From Oscillospiraceae bacterium (GTDB lineage: Bacteria > Bacillota > Clostridia > Oscillospirales > Oscillospiraceae), in assembly GCA_017527825.1 (NCBI GenBank), contig JAFXPO010000018.1, positions 1 through 37,971 of the forward strand: 37,971 bases of DNA. Direction: 5' to 3'. Within the stretch, counting starts at the first letter, position 1, and every line of letters starts with the position of its first letter. Positions 1 through 8,417 of this stretch are shown here, in pieces. The position numbers were made by a program, and so were the translations under genes. The notes beneath the pieces were generated by a model. It worked only from the letters and a program-made list of their open reading frames with translations. It made no database searches and was not told where the DNA came from.

Positions 1-854
1 GCGCCGATGACCTGAATCTCGCCGCGGGAGAGGGCAGGCTTGAGGATATTCGCCGCGTTCATGCTGCCCTCGGCGTCGCCCGCGCCGACGATGTTGTGTA
101 CCTCGTCAATGACAAGGATCACGTTGCCGGTCTTGCGAATCTCCTCGATGAGACCCTTCATGCGGCTTTCAAACTGACCGCGAAACTGCGTGCCCGCCAC
201 CAGCGCGGTGAGGTCGAGCAGGTAAACTTCCTTGCTGCGCAGCTTGAACGGCACCTCGCCCGCGGCGATGCGCTGGGCAAGCCCTTCGGCAATGGCGGTC
301 TTGCCAACGCCCGGCTCACCGATCAGGCAGGGATTGTTCTTCTGGCGACGATTCAGAATCTGCACGACGCGCTCGATCTCCTCCGCCCTGCCAATGACCG
401 CGTCCAGTTCGCCCTTTCGGGCGCGGGCGGAGAGGTTGATGCAGTAGCTGTCAAGGAATTTGTGCTTTTTCTCGCCTTTCTTTTCCCCGCGGCTCGGTCG
501 CTGCTGGACTTCTCCGTCGCCTCCCTGATTCTCGGACGCGTTGGGCGCGCCGCCGAACAGGCGGTTCAGGAACGGGAAGGTGGCGGTTTTGCCCTCTTCC
601 TCGTCAAGATTATCGTCGTCGATATTCTCCAGACTCTCCGCGCCGCCAAAGGCGCCGAGCATCTCGTTTGAGATCGCGTCCAGGTCCTCGTCGGTGAGCC
701 CCATACGGCGCATCACCTCGTCGACCTGCGGCAGCCCCGCCTTCTTGGCGCAGCTGAGGCAAAGACCTTCATTGATATTTTTTCCGTTTTCCATGCGGGT
801 CAGGAAGACGACCGCGACATTTTTCTGACATCTGGAACAAAGTTGTGGCTGCAT
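1..854 (-). CDS. ClpE-like Clp protease ATP-binding subunit (AAA+ unfoldase), C-terminus beyond window
   Basis: ATP-driven unfoldase of the Clp/Hsp100 family, expected to feed unfolded proteins to ClpP in the cytoplasm. The visible 284 residues start with a zinc-finger pattern (C6-x2-C9 and a second CxxC near residues 32-35), then an acidic linker, then the first AAA+ module with Walker A GEPGVGKT at 179-186 and Walker B around I249-D250-E251. The usual ClpC N-terminal repeat domain is absent, so the layout matches ClpE rather than ClpC. The ATG at 854 is preceded by GGAGGAA. The rest of module one and all of module two lie beyond base 1. It is the last visible gene of a minus-strand operon, 21 bases after the CvpA gene. 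Assignment to ClpE specifically is less certain than to the Clp ATPase family. Confidence 0.9.
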   Translation of the reverse strand, partial: MQPQLCSRCQKNVAVVFLTRMENGKNINEGLCLSCAKKAGLPQVDEVMRRMGLTDEDLDAISNEMLGAFGGAESLENIDDDNLDEEEGKTATFPFLNRLFGGAPNASENQGGDGEVQQRPSRGEKKGEKKHKFLDSYCINLSARARKGELDAVIGRAEEIERVVQILNRRQKNNPCLIGEPGVGKTAIAEGLAQRIAAGEVPFKLRSKEVYLLDLTALVAGTQFRGQFESRMKGLIEEIRKTGNVILVIDEVHNIVGAGDAEGSMNAANILKPALSRGEIQVIG

Positions 855-875
855 AGTGGTTATTCCTCCGTTGGA

Positions 876-1604
876 TTACGCCTCGCGCGTAAAAGATGAA
901 ATCAGCTCAACCGGCGAATGGCTGAGAAGAAAAGAAAGCAGATAAGTGTCCTCCGCGTGCTCCGTGATGAACTTCACGCCGAAGCGGTTGGCGAGGTACA
1001 CCACCGCGTAGAGCAGCGCCGCCGCCTCCAGAAGTCCCAGAAGCGCGCCGCCGAGATCGTTTGCCGTGCCGAGCAGCGGCAGCTCGAACACATGGTCAAT
1101 CGCCTTGGTCAAAAGCCGCAGCACCGCAAGCAGCAACGCATAGAACACCAGCGTCAGCGCCGTGTGTACCGCGCCGGACACCGTCGTTCGCACGGTGTCG
1201 GAGATGGCGTTGCGAAAAACCTCCGCCGCCTTCTCCTTCGCCGCGCCCGTCACGCTGCTGAGCGTACCGGACAGGCTGCTCAGCAGCCCGTCCAGCTGAT
1301 CGGCGGGCAGATGGTACTCCTCCAGCAGCTTCCTGAGCGCACCGCGGTCCTCCGCCGCGCCGTCAGACTCCGCCGCGTTCAGATTATGCGTAAACTTCTC
1401 CACGATGGCATTTTCGACCTTCGGGGCGATGAAATCTGTCAGCGGTTCTGTCAGCCGATTCGCAAGAAGCACGGCGCCGACAAGCGCCGCAACCACGGCG
1501 ATCAGCCCCATCAGGCTCTTGAACAGTCCTCGCTTCGCGCCGACGAGCGCGCCGACAATCAGGACCGCGGCAAGAACGCCGTCAATGATAAGTGCATTAT
1601 CCAC
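876..1604 (-). CDS. CvpA family membrane protein
   Basis: Small integral membrane protein of 242 residues resembling the CvpA family (named for colicin V production; biochemical role not settled). Hydrophobic segments are visible near residues 4-22, 28-48, about 148-170 and 183-205, separated by a long charged extracytoplasmic or cytoplasmic insert (roughly 60-135) rich in Glu, Asp and Lys. The N-terminal pattern, a TM helix followed by GAKRGLFKS, is typical of the family. The start is GTG at 1604, supported by the strong upstream GAGGAAGGAA; no ATG sits nearby. It lies 66 bases after the DUF5711 gene and 21 bases before the Clp gene, so it is probably co-transcribed with them. The insert is longer than in many CvpA proteins. 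Confidence 0.75.
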   Translation of the reverse strand: MDNALIIDGVLAAVLIVGALVGAKRGLFKSLMGLIAVVAALVGAVLLANRLTEPLTDFIAPKVENAIVEKFTHNLNAAESDGAAEDRGALRKLLEEYHLPADQLDGLLSSLSGTLSSVTGAAKEKAAEVFRNAISDTVRTTVSGAVHTALTLVFYALLLAVLRLLTKAIDHVFELPLLGTANDLGGALLGLLEAAALLYAVVYLANRFGVKFITEHAEDTYLLSFLLSHSPVELISSFTREA

Positions 1605-1670
1605 GTTTCCTTCCTCTTTTTCAAGTAAAAATGATTGCTTCCAAAGGATATTTACGGAACGTTCATATTT

Positions 1671-2876
1671 TCACGGAACAAACAGCCATGCGCGGGACGC
1701 TCCGATGAGTACCGCCGTGCCGTCCGACCGCATGATGACCTGCTTGGCGTAATCCGTTGCGTCAAGGGACGCATACTCGGTCATATCGGCGGTGTAGACC
1801 GTCAAACGGTCGCTGCACAGCACCGCGACGTAGCGTCCCGCCGCCGAAACATCCAGAATCTCGCGCTGCCCATCCACGCGTCCTAAAACCTGCCCGTCTG
1901 AGTCCACCGTCACAACGCGCATGGCGCTTCCCGACCGGTAGCGCGAGAGCGCCAGTACGGCAAAGTCCGCGCCCCCCATGGTCTGCCCGCGCAGATAGGG
2001 GTACTCGTAGCGGCAGCTGCCCGCGAGCGAGCCATCCGACGCAAAAAGCGTCAGCCGATCGTCCTCCAGCGCCGCCACTTTTCTGCCGAAGCTGCTCAGC
2101 AAAAGCACCATCGAGCTGCCAAGGATCGTCTCGCTGAGCTCGTCCTCGCTGTCAAAGCCGTAGAAGCTCAGGCGGCTGGCAAACACGCCGTCCGCCTCGC
2201 CCATGGTTACCGCGCACAAATGCCGGTTGTCGTCCAGCACACAGGCGTCTGAGATGTAGCGCTCCGACGAGTTGTAGGTAAACACCGGCTCCCCGGCAGA
2301 GGTGTACGCTGTCACCGCGGAACGGTAACCGCTCTTGAGCGATGTGAGCGCCAGATAGTCGGAGGCGTTGATGCTCACGGATAAAATGCCGTTCCCCGTC
2401 TGCTCGCTCATGCCGCGCAGCAGCCCGTGGGCGCTGATCAGATACAGTTCCGTGCCGCCCACATCGTAGACCGCCGCGGTCTGCGCGCCGATGACAATGG
2501 CAGGGTGCGTAAAGTTGACAGTCTCCGACCACAGCTCCACGCCGTCTTTGCCGAGCAGCTGCAAGCGCGTGGTGGAGGCGATAATCAGGCTGTCTCCCAG
2601 CATGTCGTAGATCGCGCTGCGGTCACTGTCATAGCGGAACAGCTCTACTCTGCCGTCCTCTCCGGACGCCGCCTTGTTGTAGGTAAACAGCCGCCGCATC
2701 CCGTCCAGACCCATCTCGTCCCGATAGGACGCCGCCCAGACGATGCCCAGCACCACCAGCAGCACCAGAACCAGCGTCAGCATCCGCTTTGCGCCGCCCG
2801 TGCGCCGCGGCGGAGCCTTGGCGCGGCGAATCTGCTCGCGAATCTCCTGTTCAATTTCGTTGTGTTGATCAGTCAT
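1671..2876 (-). CDS. DUF5711 family protein, membrane-anchored beta-propeller-like
   Basis: Protein of 401 residues with a cytoplasmic basic and charged N-terminus (1-31), one hydrophobic anchor at about 32-50, and a large outside domain of repeated short beta-rich units in which hydrophobic strands alternate with phrases such as LFASDGS and VYTADMT. This pattern suggests a propeller-like sensor or scaffold. It matches what I know of the DUF5711 family of Clostridia; the function is unknown. An in-frame ATG lies at 2894, but the start chosen is the ATG at 2876. The sequence GAGGA sits about ten bases before it, and that ribosome site overlaps the earlier ATG. The gene overlaps the end of truA by 8 bases, suggesting translational coupling. 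Confidence 0.7.
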   Translation of the reverse strand: MTDQHNEIEQEIREQIRRAKAPPRRTGGAKRMLTLVLVLLVVLGIVWAASYRDEMGLDGMRRLFTYNKAASGEDGRVELFRYDSDRSAIYDMLGDSLIIASTTRLQLLGKDGVELWSETVNFTHPAIVIGAQTAAVYDVGGTELYLISAHGLLRGMSEQTGNGILSVSINASDYLALTSLKSGYRSAVTAYTSAGEPVFTYNSSERYISDACVLDDNRHLCAVTMGEADGVFASRLSFYGFDSEDELSETILGSSMVLLLSSFGRKVAALEDDRLTLFASDGSLAGSCRYEYPYLRGQTMGGADFAVLALSRYRSGSAMRVVTVDSDGQVLGRVDGQREILDVSAAGRYVAVLCSDRLTVYTADMTEYASLDATDYAKQVIMRSDGTAVLIGASRAWLFVP

Positions 2877-3624
2877 TGAGCCGTTCGTCCTCATACCAGA
2901 GTTTTGTCAGGTACAATCCCCCCGGCGGCACCGTCGGTCCCGCCAGAGTGCGGTTGCCGGAGTCCAGGATCACGGGGATATCCTCCGCCGTGAGCTTGCC
3001 CTCCGCCGCGTACAGCACAGTGCCTGTGATGGCTCGTACCATATTATACAAAAAGCCGTTCGCGCAGACCTTGAGCTCCAGCAGCTCCCCCGCGCGGGTT
3101 ACATAACAATAGTAGATTGTCCGCACCGTCGTCCGCGTCTCGGTACCGACATTGCGCACCGCGCGGAAGTCGTGCGTTCCCTCAAACGCCCGCGCCGCGC
3201 GATCCATGACCGCCTCGTCGAGATGCTTGGGATAGAAATACGCGCGATTGACATAAAACGGATTCTTGATCCGTGAATTGTAGATGCGGTAGGTGTATTC
3301 CTTTTTGAGGCACGAGCCGATGGCATTGAAGTCGTCGGGTACGTCGAACGCCTCCTTAACCACGATATCCTCCGGAGTGTGGGTATTGACGGCGAAGGGC
3401 AGGCGGTCAATGGGAATGCGGGAATCGGTGTGGAAGTTCGCGATGTAGTGCTCGGCGTGCACACCCGCGTCAGTGCGCCCGCAGCCGGTGAGCTTCGCGG
3501 CGTTCCCGCAGACCATGGTCAGCGCTTTTTGCAGCGTCTCCGCCACGCTGACAGCGTTCTTCTGCACCTGCCAGCCGTGGTAGGCGGTGCCGTTGTACAT
3601 CAGTTTTAAAGCGATGTTTCTCAT
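2869..3624 (-). CDS. truA: tRNA pseudouridine(38-40) synthase TruA
   Basis: Isomerises uridines 38, 39 and 40 in the anticodon arm of many tRNAs to pseudouridine. The 251-residue protein has the family hallmark GCGRTDAGVHA with catalytic Asp at residue 52, an N-terminal start MRNIALKLMYNG with the conserved YHGWQ shortly after, and a C-terminal NMVRAITGT segment near residues 195-205. The open frame extends 57 codons upstream, but that extension lies inside ecfT and does not look like protein; the ATG at 3624 aligns with the family start and sits one base after the ecfT stop. The location directly after ecfA1-ecfA2-ecfT is the classical Firmicute arrangement. The ribosomal protein genes that often flank this block (rplQ, rplM, rpsI) are absent here. 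Confidence 0.95.
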   Translation of the reverse strand: MRNIALKLMYNGTAYHGWQVQKNAVSVAETLQKALTMVCGNAAKLTGCGRTDAGVHAEHYIANFHTDSRIPIDRLPFAVNTHTPEDIVVKEAFDVPDDFNAIGSCLKKEYTYRIYNSRIKNPFYVNRAYFYPKHLDEAVMDRAARAFEGTHDFRAVRNVGTETRTTVRTIYYCYVTRAGELLELKVCANGFLYNMVRAITGTVLYAAEGKLTAEDIPVILDSGNRTLAGPTVPPGGLYLTKLWYEDERLND

Positions 3625-3625
3625 A

Positions 3626-4417
3626 TCAGTCCAACACGATGACGCCCACCGCCAGCGCCAGATACAGCGCCAGCACGGCGTAGTCCCGCGCCGCGAAATG
3701 CAGCACATGCAGCTTTGTCCGTCCCTCGCCGCCGTGGTAGCAGCGGCACTCCATCGCTGTCGCCAGCTCGTCCGCGCGGCGGAAGGCGCTGACAAACAGC
3801 GGCACCAGCAGCGGGATCAGTGCCTTCGCGCGCTGCACAAGCCCGCCGGACTCGAAGTCCGCGCCGCGCGCCTTCTGCGCCGACATGATCTTGTCCGTCT
3901 CCTCGATAAGCGTCGGAATAAAGCGCAGGGCAATGGACATCATCATCGCCAGCTCATGCACCGGCACGCGAAGCTTTTTCAGCGGGTTTAGGAGGCTTTC
4001 CAGCCCGTCGGTGAGCTGGATGGGGCTGGTGGTGTAGGTCAAAAGAAACGTGCCCGTGATGAGCAGCGTAATCCGCGCCATCATGGCAACGGCGGTACGG
4101 ATACCCTCTCTGGTGATTTTCAGCACCCACCACGTCCACAGCACCTCGCCGGGGGTATAGAACAGGTTCAAAACCGCCGTAAACGCGATGATGAACAGCA
4201 CGGGTCTGAGACCGCGCAGCAGCGCCTTTGCGCCCACCTTCGCGATGCGTGCCGAGACGATCAGCGTCAGCACCATCAACCCATACGCCCATGCCGAGTG
4301 GCAGTTGAAGATGCCGACGATGTAGCACACCACGGCGATCAGCTTCGTGCGCGGGTCGAGGCGGTGCGCCAGCGTGGTGCCGGGAAAGTACTGACCGAGG
4401 GTAATGTCCTTGAGCAT
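3626..4417 (-). CDS. ecfT: ECF transporter transmembrane component EcfT
   Basis: Membrane scaffold of the energy-coupling factor module, joining the two ATPases to interchangeable substrate-binding (S) components for vitamins and related compounds. The 263 residues contain several hydrophobic helices and the two cytoplasmic coupling motifs: QKARGAD at about 182-187 and AMECRCY at 221-227. The second motif normally reads A-R-G or A-R-C; here Cys replaces the first Ala, a mild variation. Start ATG at 4417 overlaps the ecfA2 stop in a TGATG junction, indicating translational coupling. No S component is encoded next to it, as expected for a shared group II module. Length and motif order fit the family well. 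Confidence 0.95.
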   Translation of the reverse strand: MLKDITLGQYFPGTTLAHRLDPRTKLIAVVCYIVGIFNCHSAWAYGLMVLTLIVSARIAKVGAKALLRGLRPVLFIIAFTAVLNLFYTPGEVLWTWWVLKITREGIRTAVAMMARITLLITGTFLLTYTTSPIQLTDGLESLLNPLKKLRVPVHELAMMMSIALRFIPTLIEETDKIMSAQKARGADFESGGLVQRAKALIPLLVPLFVSAFRRADELATAMECRCYHGGEGRTKLHVLHFAARDYAVLALYLALAVGVIVLD

Positions 4418-5280
4418 CAGCGCGCGCCCCCCTTCTTCCGGGCAAGCAGCGCGTCGCGCAGCTCCTCCACCGTGTAAACCGCCGGGTCGATCTCCAGACC
4501 GCGCCGGCGCAGCTCCATGGCGACGCGTGTAGTCTGAGGCACGTCGAGACCCGCCTTGACCAACTCTCCGCCGCGGGAGAACACCTCGCGGGGCGTGCCG
4601 CGCATCAGCACCTTGCCGTGGGCAAGCACCGCGATCCGGTCGGCGTAGCGGGCGATCTCCTCCATGCTGTGACTCACCAGCACAACCGTATTGCCGCGCT
4701 CGCGATGATAGGCGCGGATATGCTCCAGCAGTTCCTCGCGGCCGCGGGGATCGAGTCCGGCGCTTGGCTCATCCAGCACCAGCACCTCCGGCTCCATGGC
4801 GATAACGCCCGCAATGGCGACGCGGCGCTTCTGTCCGCCGGAAAGCGCAAAAGGCGACTTGTCCAGCAACTCATCCCGCAGTCCCGCGAAGCGCGCGGCG
4901 TCGCGGATTCGCCTGTCCAGCTCGTCGCCCTTGAGACCCATGTTCATCGGACCAAAGGCAATGTCCTTGTACGCCGTTTCCTCAAAGAGCTGGTACTCCG
5001 GGTATTGGAACACCAGACCCACGCGGAAACGCACGTCGCGAATCTTCTTCGGCTCCGCCCAGATGTCCTTTCCGTCCAGCAGAATCCGCCCGCTCGTGGG
5101 CTTGAGCAGTCCGTTGAGGTGCTGGATCAGAGTCGATTTCCCGCTGCCGGTATGTCCGATCAACCCCAGCAGCTCGCCGCGGTAGACAGACAGGCTCATG
5201 TCCTTGACCGCGCTGCGTTCGAACGGCGTACCGATCCCGTAAGTATGGGTCAGATTTTCAACTTTGATAATCTCTTCCAA
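4417..5280 (-). CDS. ecfA2: ECF transporter ATPase EcfA2
   Basis: One of the two non-identical ABC ATPases that power group II ECF vitamin transporters. The 287-residue chain has Walker A GHTGSGKST at 42-50, Q-loop FQYPEYQLFE at 91-100, signature LSGGQ at 146-150, Walker B VLVLDEPSAGLDP with D170-E171, and a switch His in VSHSMEE. The long C-terminal extension after the ATPase core is usual for EcfA proteins and contacts the partner ATPase. The start is TTG at 5280, preceded by GAGGAA seven bases upstream; there is no better ATG. It lies 13 bases after ecfA1 and overlaps ecfT by one base. Confidence 0.93.
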   Translation of the reverse strand: MEEIIKVENLTHTYGIGTPFERSAVKDMSLSVYRGELLGLIGHTGSGKSTLIQHLNGLLKPTSGRILLDGKDIWAEPKKIRDVRFRVGLVFQYPEYQLFEETAYKDIAFGPMNMGLKGDELDRRIRDAARFAGLRDELLDKSPFALSGGQKRRVAIAGVIAMEPEVLVLDEPSAGLDPRGREELLEHIRAYHRERGNTVVLVSHSMEEIARYADRIAVLAHGKVLMRGTPREVFSRGGELVKAGLDVPQTTRVAMELRRRGLEIDPAVYTVEELRDALLARKKGGAR

Positions 5281-5293
5281 AGTTTTTTCCTCG

Positions 5294-6139
5294 TTATTTC
5301 ATCGCATTCAAAATCGCATCGGCGCACTCTTCCACTGTGAGCGCGTCCACGGGCACGTCCATGCCGCCCGCCTTCAGCTCCCGCAGCAGCGCCACGGTGT
5401 CCGGCACCGTGAGTCCCAGCGCCTTGAGCTCCTCCGCGCGGGAAAAGACCGCCTTCGGCGTGCCGTCCATCGCCACCTTGCCGTGATCCATCACGATCAC
5501 GCGGTCGGCGTGCTCCGCCTCGTTCATGTGGTGGGTGATGAGCACCACCGTCACGTCCTTTTCACGGTGCAACCCCTCAATGACGTTGAGCACCTCGCGC
5601 CTGCCGATGGGGTCAAGCATCGCCGTCGCCTCATCCAGCACGATGCACTCCGGGAGCATCGCGAGCACGCCCGCAATGGCGATGCGCTGCTTCTGTCCGC
5701 CGGAGAGCAGGTGCGGCGCGTGGAGCGTAAAGTCCGTCATGCCCACCGCCTCCAGCGCGTCGTCCACCCGCCGACGGATTTCCGCCGTCGGTACGCCGAG
5801 GTTTTCCGGCGCGAACGCCACGTCCTCCTCCACCACATTGGCAACGATCTGGTTGTCCGGGTTTTGGAACACCATGCCGATGCGGCGGCGGATTTCCAGC
5901 AGCAGTTCTTCGCTGCTCGTGTCCATGCCGTCCACATACACCGTGCCGCCGCTGGGCAGCAGCACCGCGTTGAAGGTCTTGGCAAGCGTCGATTTGCCGC
6001 TGCCGTTGTGTCCCAGCACCACTACGAAGCTGCCCCGCTCGATCTCCAGCGTCACGCCGTCGAGCGCAACGGTGGGCTGGCGCTCCTCGTCGCCGGGATA
6101 GGAAAACGATAGGTTTTCAGTTCTGATATTAGTTGACAT
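5294..6139 (-). CDS. ecfA1: ECF transporter ATPase EcfA1
   Basis: Partner ATPase of EcfA2 in the energy-coupling factor module. The 281 residues show Walker A GHNGSGKST at 43-51, Q-loop FQNPDNQIVA at 91-100 (the NPDNQ form typical of EcfA1), signature LSGGQ at 145-149, and Walker B IVLDEATAMLDP with D169-E170. The Ala in DEATAMLDP, where many ABC proteins have Pro, is characteristic of EcfA1. Start ATG at 6139 has only a weak GTGAG ribosome site, 14 bases after the methyltransferase stop, so re-initiation or coupling from that gene may help. First ECF gene of the block ecfA1-ecfA2-ecfT-truA. Confidence 0.94.
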   Translation of the reverse strand: MSTNIRTENLSFSYPGDEERQPTVALDGVTLEIERGSFVVVLGHNGSGKSTLAKTFNAVLLPSGGTVYVDGMDTSSEELLLEIRRRIGMVFQNPDNQIVANVVEEDVAFAPENLGVPTAEIRRRVDDALEAVGMTDFTLHAPHLLSGGQKQRIAIAGVLAMLPECIVLDEATAMLDPIGRREVLNVIEGLHREKDVTVVLITHHMNEAEHADRVIVMDHGKVAMDGTPKAVFSRAEELKALGLTVPDTVALLRELKAGGMDVPVDALTVEECADAILNAMK

Positions 6140-6153
6140 AACGCTATCTCACT

Positions 6154-7017
6154 TTACTCACTGCACCAGCGTCCGGTGGAGCCGCAGGGCAGGCACAAGC
6201 CCGTGTCGGTCACGGGCAGACCCAGCTCGTCCCACGTCACCTTGCCGCCGAATTTCTCGGCAACAAGCAGATGCAGCATATAGCCCAGCACCGACGGCGC
6301 AAGTCCGGTGGTGTAGGAATTCAGAATCACGAACAGCGGTTTGTCGGAGAGCACCTGCGCACAGAGCTTCAGGAACGGGAACAGGTTGTCCTCCAGCTTC
6401 CAGACCTCGCCGCCCGGTCCGCGCCCATAGGACGGCGGGTCGAGGATGATGGCATCATAGCTCTTGCCGCGGCGGATTTCCCGCTCCACGAACTTGCCGC
6501 AGTCATCGATGATCCAGCGGATCGGCGCGTCTTCCAGCCCGCTCGCTCTGGCGTTCTCCCGCGCCCAGGAGACCATGCCCTTCGCCGCGTCCACATGGCA
6601 GACCTGCGCGCCGGCGGCGGCGCAGGCGACGGTCGCTCCGCCGGTGTAGGCAAAGAGGTTCAGCACGCGGATCGGTCGACCCGCGGCTTTGATCTTCTCG
6701 CGGGCAAAGTCCCAGTTGACCGCCTGCTCCGGGAACAGTCCGGTGTGCTTGAAGTTCATGGGCTTGACGTTGAACGTCAGATCGCGGTAGTTCACCTGCC
6801 ACTGTTCGGGCAGCCTGTCCTTCTCCCAGTGTCCACCGCCCTCCGATGAGCGGTAATAGCGTCCCTGCGCTTTTTTCCAGCCGGGGTTCTCCCGCTTTGA
6901 TTCCCAAATCGCCTGCGGGTCGGGGCGTACCAGTATCTGCCGTCCCCAGCGTTCCAGCTTCTCGCCGCCGCCACAGTCCAGCAGCTCATAATCCTTCCAT
7001 CCGTCCGCGATCCACAT
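6154..7017 (-). CDS. Class I SAM-dependent methyltransferase, RlmI/RlmK-like
   Basis: Probable rRNA methyltransferase with a Rossmann SAM-binding fold. Visible motifs are LNLFAYTGG (SAM motif I, about 119-127), HVDAAKG (motif II), IIDDCGKF (motif III) and DPPSYGRGP (motif IV, 193-201). The DPPSYGRGP form is seen in the SAM-binding domain of RlmI and RlmK type 23S rRNA enzymes. No N-terminal PUA domain is visible, so the target base cannot be named. In-frame ATGs at 7035 and 7032 lie only about a dozen bases from the predicted transcription start and lack a ribosome site. The ATG at 7017 has GGAGAG nine bases upstream and is preferred. It opens the operon that continues into ecfA1. Confidence 0.8.
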   Translation of the reverse strand: MWIADGWKDYELLDCGGGEKLERWGRQILVRPDPQAIWESKRENPGWKKAQGRYYRSSEGGGHWEKDRLPEQWQVNYRDLTFNVKPMNFKHTGLFPEQAVNWDFAREKIKAAGRPIRVLNLFAYTGGATVACAAAGAQVCHVDAAKGMVSWARENARASGLEDAPIRWIIDDCGKFVEREIRRGKSYDAIILDPPSYGRGPGGEVWKLEDNLFPFLKLCAQVLSDKPLFVILNSYTTGLAPSVLGYMLHLLVAEKFGGKVTWDELGLPVTDTGLCLPCGSTGRWCSE

Positions 7018-7053
7018 GCGCACACTCTCCATCATTTCATATTAAATCAATGT

Positions 7054-7082
7054 ATTATACTCCTGTCATCCGATTCCGTCAA
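7054..7082 (-). promoter_or_regulatory. Sigma-A promoter for methyltransferase-ecf-truA operon
   Basis: On the minus strand: -35 TTGACG (7082-7077), 17-base spacer, -10 TATAAT (7059-7054). Predicted start of transcription is near 7047, about 30 bases before the ATG at 7017. Back to back with the queH promoter. Confidence 0.8.
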
Positions 7083-7107
7083 CGAAAAAAGCGCGCTATT
7101 TTTATTA

Positions 7108-7136
7108 TTGTCATCCTGCCCGCTCCATGCTATACT
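7108..7136 (+). promoter_or_regulatory. Sigma-A promoter for queH-plsY
   Basis: -35 TTGTCA (7108-7113), 17-base spacer, -10 TATACT (7131-7136), with an extended TG one base before the -10. Transcription would begin near 7143, some 25 bases before the queH ATG. Confidence 0.75.
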
Positions 7137-7168
7137 GAAGCCATTCTCCGGCAAAGCAGGTGATTTCC

Positions 7169-7738
7169 ATGGACAGCGTACTGCTGCACTCCTGCTGCGC
7201 GCCGTGCTCGGTGTACTGCATCGACACGCTGCGCGGCGAGGGTATTGAGCCAACCTCGCTGTGGTTCAATCCCAATATCCACCCCTATCAGGAATACAAG
7301 GCGCGGCGCGACACCCTCATCGACTACGGCGAGACCGTGGACATGGAGGTGCGCGTGCTGGACGATTACGGTCTGCGGGACTTTGTCCGCGCCGTGGCGT
7401 CCGACATTGACCACCGCTGCACCCATTGCTACACCATCCGCCTTGGTACGGCGGCAAAGTACGCCGCGGACAACGGGTTTCGCGCGTTCACCTCGTCGCT
7501 GCTGATCTCGCCCTACCAGAATCACGAGCTGCTGCGGCAGGTGGGCGTGGAGATGGCGCGGGAGTTTGGCGTCGAGTTTCTGTACCGCGATTTCCGCCCT
7601 GGCTTCCGGGAGGGACAGGCAAAGGCGCGGGAGCTGGGGCTTTACATGCAAAAATACTGCGGCTGCGTGTTCTCTGAGGAGGATCGCTACGCCAAGCAGA
7701 TTCAAAAAGACGCGGCGCGTTTCGGAGGTGCGACATGA
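7169..7738 (+). CDS. queH: Epoxyqueuosine reductase QueH
   Basis: Performs the last step of queuosine biosynthesis, reducing epoxyqueuosine to queuosine in the wobble position of tRNA; QueH is the cobalamin-independent, iron-sulfur enzyme that replaces QueG. The 189-residue protein has the family cysteines in order: HSCCAPC (C9, C10, C13), RCTHC (C84, C87) and YCGC (C164, C166), together with the conserved PNIHPYQEY segment. A GTG start nine bases upstream is possible, but ATG at 7169 has AGGTG six bases before it and is better. Its stop overlaps the plsY start in an ATGA junction. No other queuosine gene is in the window, so the substrate may come from salvage or from genes elsewhere. Confidence 0.92.
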   Translation: MDSVLLHSCCAPCSVYCIDTLRGEGIEPTSLWFNPNIHPYQEYKARRDTLIDYGETVDMEVRVLDDYGLRDFVRAVASDIDHRCTHCYTIRLGTAAKYAADNGFRAFTSSLLISPYQNHELLRQVGVEMAREFGVEFLYRDFRPGFREGQAKARELGLYMQKYCGCVFSEEDRYAKQIQKDAARFGGAT

Positions 7739-8373
7739 ATCTCGATTTCATCAACCAGTTCTCTGTCTATCCCCTCATCGCGTTGATCGGATATCTGATC
7801 GGCTCATCGAACATGGCGCTTTACCTTGCAAGGCTCAAGGGCGTCAATCTTCAGGCTGACGGCGGCACGGGCAATCCCGGCGCGTCCAACGCGCTGATAC
7901 TGATGGGCTGGAAAGCCGGCGTGCTCGTCGGCGCCCACGACATCGGCAAGGCGGTTCTGGCGGTGTGGCTGGCGGGCGTTCTGTTCCCCGACACTGCGTA
8001 CTGCGGCGTGGTGGCGGGCGTTGCCTGTGTACTGGGGCACATGTTCCCGTTCTACACGCACTTCCGCGGCGGCAAGGGCTTTGCGGCATATCTCGGCATG
8101 ACGCTGGCGTTGAACTGGAAGTTTGCGCTGCTGTTGATTGCCGCGATCCTTATTTTGCTGCTGGTGACGGATTACATCGTGGTGGGTACGATGACGACGG
8201 TGCTTGCGTTCCCCGCCTACTGCGCAGCGACGCACCACGTCGTAACGGCACTAATCCTCTGCGTCGCGTCGTCGGCGATGATCTGGAAGCATCGCGGGAA
8301 CATCGCGCGAATTGCCGACGGCACGGAGATCGGCTTTCGCAGCGCGGGACGCGGCGACCATCGGATCCGATAA
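7735..8373 (+). CDS. plsY: Glycerol-3-phosphate acyltransferase PlsY
   Basis: Membrane enzyme that transfers the acyl group of acyl-phosphate to glycerol-3-phosphate, giving lysophosphatidate, the first step of phospholipid synthesis. The 212 residues hold several hydrophobic helices and the three conserved PlsY loops: GSSNMALYLARLKG near 22-35 followed by GGTGNPGASN, then GHMFPFYTHFRGGKGFA near 101-117, and HRGNIARIADGTE near the C-terminus. Start ATG at 7735 overlaps the queH stop by four bases. PlsX, the acyl-phosphate supplier, is not in the window. Transcription ends at the hairpin just downstream. Confidence 0.95.
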   Translation: MNLDFINQFSVYPLIALIGYLIGSSNMALYLARLKGVNLQADGGTGNPGASNALILMGWKAGVLVGAHDIGKAVLAVWLAGVLFPDTAYCGVVAGVACVLGHMFPFYTHFRGGKGFAAYLGMTLALNWKFALLLIAAILILLLVTDYIVVGTMTTVLAFPAYCAATHHVVTALILCVASSAMIWKHRGNIARIADGTEIGFRSAGRGDHRIR

Positions 8374-8380
8374 GGGCAAA

Positions 8381-8415
8381 AAAGAAGAGGCTCGAATGAG
8401 CCTCTTCTTTTTCTG
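8381..8415. terminator. Bidirectional terminator between plsY and ade
   Basis: Perfect 13-bp stem (8381-8393 with 8398-8410), loop GAAT, T-rich run after the stem on both strands. It serves plsY on the plus strand and ade on the minus strand. Confidence 0.9.
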
Positions 8416-8417
8416 TT

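Noticed and set aside
3625..3795. A 57-residue N-terminal extension of TruA
   Set aside because: The extension lies inside ecfT and is Trp, Cys and Arg rich; the conserved TruA start is at 3624.
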